Assembly (NCBI RefSeq): GCF_026343125.1 | Contig: NZ_JAPEMB010000001.1 | Location: 5,027,501 to 5,091,500, forward strand | DNA: 64,000 nucleotides | Source: Streptomyces sp. NBC_00094 | Lineage (GTDB): Bacteria > Actinomycetota > Actinomycetes > Streptomycetales > Streptomycetaceae | Direction: 5' to 3' | Shown here: piece by piece, positions 59,917 to 64,000 of the stretch | Layout: every line of letters begins with the position of its first letter | Position numbering within the stretch: position 1 is the first letter of the stretch | Position numbers and translations under genes: made by a program | Notes under the pieces: model-generated | What the model was told of the DNA's origin: nothing | Databases searched by the model: none | The model's input: only the letters and a program-made list of their open reading frames with translations

Positions 59917-61386
59917 ATGGTCTCCCTCGATCTCCCCACCGCCTCCGCTTCCGCCTCCGCTTCCGCCTCCGCTTCCGCCTCCGCCTCCGCCTCCGCCTCC
60001 GCTTCCGGCTCCGCCACCGCCCCCGTCCTCCCCGACCGTATGACCGGCCGGATGCGGCTCGTCCTCGTCGTCCTCCTCCTCGCCCAGTTCATGCTGGCCG
60101 TCGACTTCTCGATCCTGAACGTCGCCCTGCCCGTCATCGGTCAGGGACTCGGCTTCACCCTCGGCGGTCTCCAGTGGATCGCCACCGCCTTCGCCCTCGC
60201 CGCCGCCGGCTTCACCCTCCTCTTCGGGCGTGTCGCCGACCTCGTCGGCCGCCGCCGCCTCTTCCTCGGCGGCATGGCGCTCCTCGGCCTCTCCTCCCTG
60301 GTCGGCGGCCTGGCCACCGGACCCGAGATGCTCATGGCCGCCCGGGTCGCCCAGGGCCTCGCCACCGCCGCCGTCACCCCCGCCGGGCTCTCCCTGCTCA
60401 CCGCCTCCTTCCCGGAGGGCCCGCTGCGCGCCAAGGCGCTCGGCCTCAACGGCGCCCTCATGTCCGCGGGCTTCACCACCGGCGCGATCCTCGGCGGCGT
60501 CCTCACCGACCTGCTCTCCTGGCGCTGGGCCTTCCTCGTCAACGTGCCGGTGGCCCTCGCCGTCCTCCTCGTCGCCCCCGCCGTCCTGAGCGAGAGCCGC
60601 CCCGCCGTCCGCCCCCGCCTCGACGTCCCCGGCGCGGTCACCGTCACCGGCGGCCTCCTCGCCCTCGTCTACGGCCTCACGGTCGCCGGCGGACACGGCT
60701 GGACCGACCCCACCGCGCTTACCGCCCTCGCCGCGGGCGCCGCCCTCCTCACCGCCTTCGTCCTCGTCGAACGCCGGGCGGCCGCACCGCTCGTCCCCGT
60801 CCACGTCCTGAGGCGCCGCACCGTCGTCTGGGGCAACCTCGCCGGGCTCGTCGCCTTCGTCACCGAGACCTCGCTGGTCTTCCTGCTGACGCTGTACCTC
60901 CAGGACGTCCTCGGCTTCTCGCCGCTCGCCGCCGGGCTCTCCTTCGGCGTCCTCGGCGCCGGCACGGTCCTCGGCGGCGTCCTCGCCTCCCGCTTCATCG
61001 GCCGCTTCGGCGCCCGCTCCGCCCTCGTGGCCGGCGGCCTCGTCCAGGCGGCCGCCACCCTCTCCCTGTACGGACTCGGCGACGACCGCGGCAGCCTCGG
61101 ACTGCTGCTCGCCGCGACCTTCGCCGGCGGCGTCGGCAACATGCTCGCGATCGTCGGCTTCATGGTCACCGCCACCTCGGGGATCCCCGACGGCGAGCAG
61201 GGCGCGGCGACCGGGCTCGCGACCATGACCCAGCAGGTCGGCATCACCATGGGCACACCGGTCATGAGCGCCGTCGTCGTCACCGCGCCCGTCCTCCTCG
61301 ACGGCATCGGCCTCGCGGTCCTCGTCAACGCCGCGATCGTCGCCGTCGGAGCCGTACTCGCCGGCCTCTTCCTCCGCCGTACGTGA
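59917..61386 (+). CDS. MFS drug-efflux transporter (DHA2 type)
   Basis: A 489-residue exporter with 14 predicted membrane segments. Marks are VDFSILNVALPVIGQGLGFT (segment 1, motif D1), GRVADLVGRRRLFLGG (motif A) and GFTTGAILGGVLTD (motif C). The N terminus holds an unusual run of about eleven Ala-Ser pairs from a GCTTCC/GCCTCC repeat, just after MVSLDLPT. Controlled by the divergent TetR gene. Substrate unknown; group members export drugs and dyes. Confidence 0.9.
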   Translation: MVSLDLPTASASASASASASASASASASASGSATAPVLPDRMTGRMRLVLVVLLLAQFMLAVDFSILNVALPVIGQGLGFTLGGLQWIATAFALAAAGFTLLFGRVADLVGRRRLFLGGMALLGLSSLVGGLATGPEMLMAARVAQGLATAAVTPAGLSLLTASFPEGPLRAKALGLNGALMSAGFTTGAILGGVLTDLLSWRWAFLVNVPVALAVLLVAPAVLSESRPAVRPRLDVPGAVTVTGGLLALVYGLTVAGGHGWTDPTALTALAAGAALLTAFVLVERRAAAPLVPVHVLRRRTVVWGNLAGLVAFVTETSLVFLLTLYLQDVLGFSPLAAGLSFGVLGAGTVLGGVLASRFIGRFGARSALVAGGLVQAAATLSLYGLGDDRGSLGLLLAATFAGGVGNMLAIVGFMVTATSGIPDGEQGAATGLATMTQQVGITMGTPVMSAVVVTAPVLLDGIGLAVLVNAAIVAVGAVLAGLFLRRT

Positions 61387-61438
61387 CGGCGCGCGGCCCG
61401 AGGACGGCGCGCGGCCCGAGGACGGCGCGCGGCCCGAG
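61385..61438. repeat. 18-bp tandem repeat starting in the stop codon
   Basis: GACGGCGCGCGGCCCGAG occurs three times (61385-61438) and a fourth unit begins, leading into the terminator. The first unit overlaps the last two bases of the MFS stop. Confidence 0.85.
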
Positions 61439-61443
61439 GACGG

Positions 61444-61483
61444 CGAAAGGCCGGACCCCCCGCACACGGGGTCCGGCCTTTCG
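61444..61483. terminator. Strong bidirectional terminator
   Basis: CGAAAGGCCGGACCCC (61444-61459) and GGGGTCCGGCCTTTCG (61468-61483) pair perfectly over 16 bases between convergent genes. Confidence 0.85.
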
Positions 61484-61493
61484 CCTTCCGCTC

Positions 61494-61706
61494 CTACACG
61501 GGCCAGTACGACCTGGCCCAGGCCCGCGGGCCCGGACGGTGCCGTACCGCCCGTGCGATACGGGAGGGATCCGACCACCCCTCCGGTACGACCGGGCCGC
61601 CGCCCTCGGCGGACGCAGCCGCCACTGCCGCGGCCCGGGCCTGAACCACCGCCAGTGCGGCGGCCAGCTCCTCGGGCGTCGGGTTTCCTCGTACGACCTT
61701 GATCAC
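61494..61706 (-). CDS. accE: Acyl-CoA carboxylase epsilon subunit
   Basis: A 70-residue protein of the AccE/PccE type: N-terminal IKVVRGNPTPEELAAALAVV, Ala-rich middle, and a W...R pattern near the end (SRIARAVRHRPGPRAWARS). In Streptomyces and Mycobacterium the small epsilon subunit binds the beta subunit and raises carboxylase activity. It starts 27 bases after the pccB stop on the same strand. Confidence 0.92.
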   Translation of the reverse strand: MIKVVRGNPTPEELAAALAVVQARAAAVAAASAEGGGPVVPEGWSDPSRIARAVRHRPGPRAWARSYWPV

Positions 61707-61733
61707 AACGGCTCCTTCAACGCTCGTACGCGG

Positions 61734-63326
61734 CTACAGCGGGATGTTGCCGTGCTTCTTCGGGGGAAGGGATTCCCGCTTGGTGCGCAGCTGACGCAGG
61801 CCCTTCACGATCTGCGGGCGCGTGTCCGACGGCATGACGACGCCGTCGATGTAGCCGCGCTCGGCCGCGATGTACGGGTTGAGCAGGGCGTCCTCGTACT
61901 CCTGCATCAGTCGCGCCCGCTCGGCGTCCTGGTCCTCGGCGGCGGCGATCGTCCGGCGGTGCAGGATGTTGACCGCGCCCTGCGCGCCCATGACGGCGAT
62001 CTGCGCGGTCGGCCAGGCGAGGTTGAGGTCGGCGCCCAGGTGCTTGGAGCCCATGACGTCGTACGCGCCGCCGAAGGCCTTGCGGGTGATGACGGTGATG
62101 AGGGGGACGGTGGCTTCGGCGTAGGCGTAGATGAGCTTCGCGCCGCGCCGGATGATGCCGCCGTATTCCTGGTCCACGCCGGGCAGGAAGCCGGGTACGT
62201 CGACGAAGGTGAGGACCGGGATGTTGAAGGCGTCGCAGGTGCGGACGAACCGCGCGGCCTTCTCGGAGGCGTTGATGTCGAGGCAGCCGGCGAACTGCAT
62301 GGGCTGGTTGGCGACGACGCCGACGGGGAAGCCCTCGACGCGGCCGAAGCCGGTCAGGATGTTCGGCGCGAACAGTGCCTGGGTCTCCAGGAACTCGCCG
62401 TCGTCCAGGACGTGCTCGATGACCTTGTGCATGTCGTACGGCTGGTTGGCCGAGTCGGGGATCAGCGTGTCGAGCTCGCGGTCCTCGTCGCTCACCTCGG
62501 TGTCGGCGACCTCGGGGAAGGCCGGGGCCTCGGAGAGGTTGTTCGACGGCAGGTAGGACAGCAGGGACTTCACGTACTCGATGGCGTCCTTCTCGTCCCC
62601 CGCCATGTGGTGGGCCACGCCCGAGGTCGAGTTGTGCGTGCGGGCGCCGCCCAGCTCCTCGAAGCCCACGTCCTCGCCGGTGACCGTCTTGATGACGTCG
62701 GGGCCGGTGATGAACATGTGCGAGGTCTGGTCGACCATCACCGTGAAGTCGGTGATCGCGGGGGAGTACACCGCGCCGCCCGCGCAGGGGCCGACGATCA
62801 GGGAGATCTGCGGGATCACCCCGGAGGCGTGGGTGTTGCGGCGGAAGATCTCGCCGTACATGCCGAGCGCGCTCACACCCTCCTGGATGCGGGCGCCGCC
62901 GGAGTCGTTGATGCCGACGACCGGGCAGCCCGTCTTCAGCGCGAAGTCCATCACCTTGATGATCTTCTGGCCGTACGTCTCGCCGAGCGCGCCGCCGAAG
63001 ACCGTGAAGTCCTGCGAGAACACGGCGACCGGGCGTCCGTCGACCGTGCCGTAGCCGGTGACGACACCGTCTCCGTACGGCCGGTTGTTCTCCAGGCCGA
63101 AGTTGGTCGACCGGTGCCGGGCCAGTTCGTCCAGCTCGACGAACGATCCCTCGTCCAGGAGCAGGGCGATCCGCTCGCGCGCGGTCAGCTTGCCCTTCGC
63201 GTGCTGCTTCTCCACCGCACGCTCCGAGCCGGCATGGGTGGCCTCGTCGATACGGCGCTTGAGGTCCGCGATCTTGCCTGCGGTCGTGTGAATGTCGATC
63301 TCGTACTGCTCTGCCGGCTCGGACAT
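61734..63326 (-). CDS. pccB: Acyl-CoA carboxylase beta subunit (carboxyltransferase)
   Basis: A 530-residue biotin-dependent carboxyltransferase. The N half binds acyl-CoA (GGALGETYGQKIIKVMDFA, NDSGGARIQEGV with oxyanion glycines); the C half binds biotin (VGVVANQPMQFAGCLDI, TRKAFGGAYDVMGSK). PccB-type enzymes accept acetyl- and propionyl-CoA; the residue controlling chain length is Asp in the IVDQTSHM-to-EELGG region in known structures but I cannot place it surely here. First gene of pccB-accE, and divergent from birA. Confidence 0.95.
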   Translation of the reverse strand: MSEPAEQYEIDIHTTAGKIADLKRRIDEATHAGSERAVEKQHAKGKLTARERIALLLDEGSFVELDELARHRSTNFGLENNRPYGDGVVTGYGTVDGRPVAVFSQDFTVFGGALGETYGQKIIKVMDFALKTGCPVVGINDSGGARIQEGVSALGMYGEIFRRNTHASGVIPQISLIVGPCAGGAVYSPAITDFTVMVDQTSHMFITGPDVIKTVTGEDVGFEELGGARTHNSTSGVAHHMAGDEKDAIEYVKSLLSYLPSNNLSEAPAFPEVADTEVSDEDRELDTLIPDSANQPYDMHKVIEHVLDDGEFLETQALFAPNILTGFGRVEGFPVGVVANQPMQFAGCLDINASEKAARFVRTCDAFNIPVLTFVDVPGFLPGVDQEYGGIIRRGAKLIYAYAEATVPLITVITRKAFGGAYDVMGSKHLGADLNLAWPTAQIAVMGAQGAVNILHRRTIAAAEDQDAERARLMQEYEDALLNPYIAAERGYIDGVVMPSDTRPQIVKGLRQLRTKRESLPPKKHGNIPL

Positions 63327-63402
63327 CGGGATGCGGCTCCCTGCCTGGTCACGGGGGGTTCGTTGACTACGAATGGGCTAGTGCTGAGCTACTGACCCGT
63401 AG

Positions 63403-63420
63403 CGTATCGACGCCGATACG
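63403..63420. promoter_or_regulatory. Palindrome in the pccB/birA divergent region
   Basis: CGTATCG (63403-63409), ACGC, CGATACG (63414-63420). Seven-base perfect arms midway between two divergent genes suggest a regulator site. Confidence 0.4.
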
Positions 63421-63439
63421 GTTCGGCACTGCGGTGTTT

Positions 63440-63456
63440 GCCACACCTAGTGTGGC
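63440..63456 (+). promoter_or_regulatory. Palindrome and -10 at the birA start
   Basis: GCCACAC (63440-63446), CTA, GTGTGGC (63450-63456). It contains a -10-like TAGTGT (63449-63454), which would start transcription at the birA ATG (63461), a leaderless arrangement; no ribosome site is present. Confidence 0.45.
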
Positions 63457-63460
63457 TTGC

Positions 63461-64000
63461 ATGACGACCTCTCAAGGCTCCGGCCGGCCCTGGTCCGACC
63501 TCGACCGGCCCCCGCTGAACGCCCCCGCCCTGCGCCGCGCCCTGGTCCGGCCCGAGGAGCTGTGGACCTCGCTCGACGTGGTCACCACCACCGGCTCCAC
63601 CAACAGCGACCTCGCCGCCCGCGCCGACGAGCTGCCCGAGGGCGCGGTGCTCGTCGCCGAGGAGCAGACCTCCGGCCGCGGCCGCCTCGACCGCAGCTGG
63701 ACGGCGCCCGCCCGCTCGGGCCTCTTCCTCTCCGTGCTCCTCAAGCCGGACGTGCCCGTGCACCGCTGGGGCTGGCTCCCGCTGCTCACCGGCGTGGCCG
63801 CCGCGACCGGCCTCGCGAAGGCCGCCGGCGTCGACGTTTCCCTCAAGTGGCCGAACGACCTGCTGGTTTCCGTCGGCGGCGAGGAGCGGAAGGCCGGCGG
63901 CATCCTCGCCGAGCGCGCCGGCGAGGACGCCGTCGTCGTCGGCCTCGGCATCAACGTCACGCTCCGTGAGGACGAGCTGCCCGTCCCGGCGGCCGGCTCC
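63461..64000 (+). CDS. birA: Biotin-[acyl-CoA-carboxylase] ligase, partial (3' end outside window)
   Basis: 180 residues are visible before the window ends. Biotin-protein-ligase motifs: GSTNSDLAAR, EEQTSGRGRLDRSW (the biotin/ATP loop), KWPNDLLV and RKAGGILAE, GLGINV. There is no N-terminal helix-turn-helix, so it is the ligase-only form without repressor function. It attaches biotin to carriers such as the accA2 product. ATG 63461 has no ribosome site but a -10-like element just ahead, indicating leaderless translation. Confidence 0.93.
   Translation, partial: MTTSQGSGRPWSDLDRPPLNAPALRRALVRPEELWTSLDVVTTTGSTNSDLAARADELPEGAVLVAEEQTSGRGRLDRSWTAPARSGLFLSVLLKPDVPVHRWGWLPLLTGVAAATGLAKAAGVDVSLKWPNDLLVSVGGEERKAGGILAERAGEDAVVVGLGINVTLREDELPVPAAGS

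Overview
The window is chromosomal DNA of a Streptomyces (or very close relative). It has very high GC, many GTG starts, 4-base start/stop overlaps and a recognisable afsQ1-afsQ2-sigQ locus. Gene order largely follows what I remember of the S. coelicolor core between the teichulosonic-acid region and birA, and parts recur in Mycobacterium (M20 amidohydrolase, punA, pmmB, lpdA, add, deoA, cdd; and accD5-accE5-maf-accA3-birA).

Layout: 0-1 kb, end of a surface-glycan transferase. 1-9.6 kb, an M20 amidohydrolase, a BMP-type nucleoside ABC importer, cdd and deoA. 9.6-15.4 kb, HAD and STAS proteins, an ECF sigma factor, an L,D-transpeptidase, an MFS/LysR pair and a ricin-type lectin. 15.4-18.6 kb, a TnpB element between an esterase-like gene and an acetyltransferase, bracketed by two inverted copies of a palindromic repeat. 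18.6-22.7 kb, an HTTM/DUF5819/collagen-like operon and add. 22.8-29.4 kb, afsQ1-afsQ2-lipoprotein and sigQ with small secreted proteins and a uridine-kinase-like gene. 29.4-34.1 kb, a TerD protein and the deoC-ALDH-ALDH-like operon. 34.4-48.8 kb, an accessory-looking cell-surface block. 48.9-55.7 kb, pmmB, punA, gamma-glutamylcyclotransferase-like, lpdA, DeoR and TetR genes. 55.8-64 kb, acyl-CoA carboxylase genes (accA2, accE, pccB), maf, mmpB, a TetR/MFS pair and birA.

Two themes stand out. First, the nucleoside genes form a pathway and share an operator. A palindrome, CTACGCGCGTAG or a close variant, lies upstream of bmpA, the ABC genes, deoA, add, deoC and punA. Import (bmpA-ABC), deamination (cdd, add), phosphorolysis (deoA, punA), a PGM2-like phosphomutase (pmmB, possible phosphopentomutase), aldolase (deoC) and acetaldehyde oxidation (ALDH) would carry nucleosides to central metabolism.

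Second, 37.7-48.8 kb holds an unusual Pst-like ABC system. Two substrate-binding-type proteins carry C-terminal membrane anchors (one with a clean LADTG sorting motif), a third is secreted, and a fourth protein with Ig-like character carries LAATG. The operon also encodes a sortase-fold protein that lacks the catalytic His and Cys. I consider this the best candidate for an undescribed system in the window.
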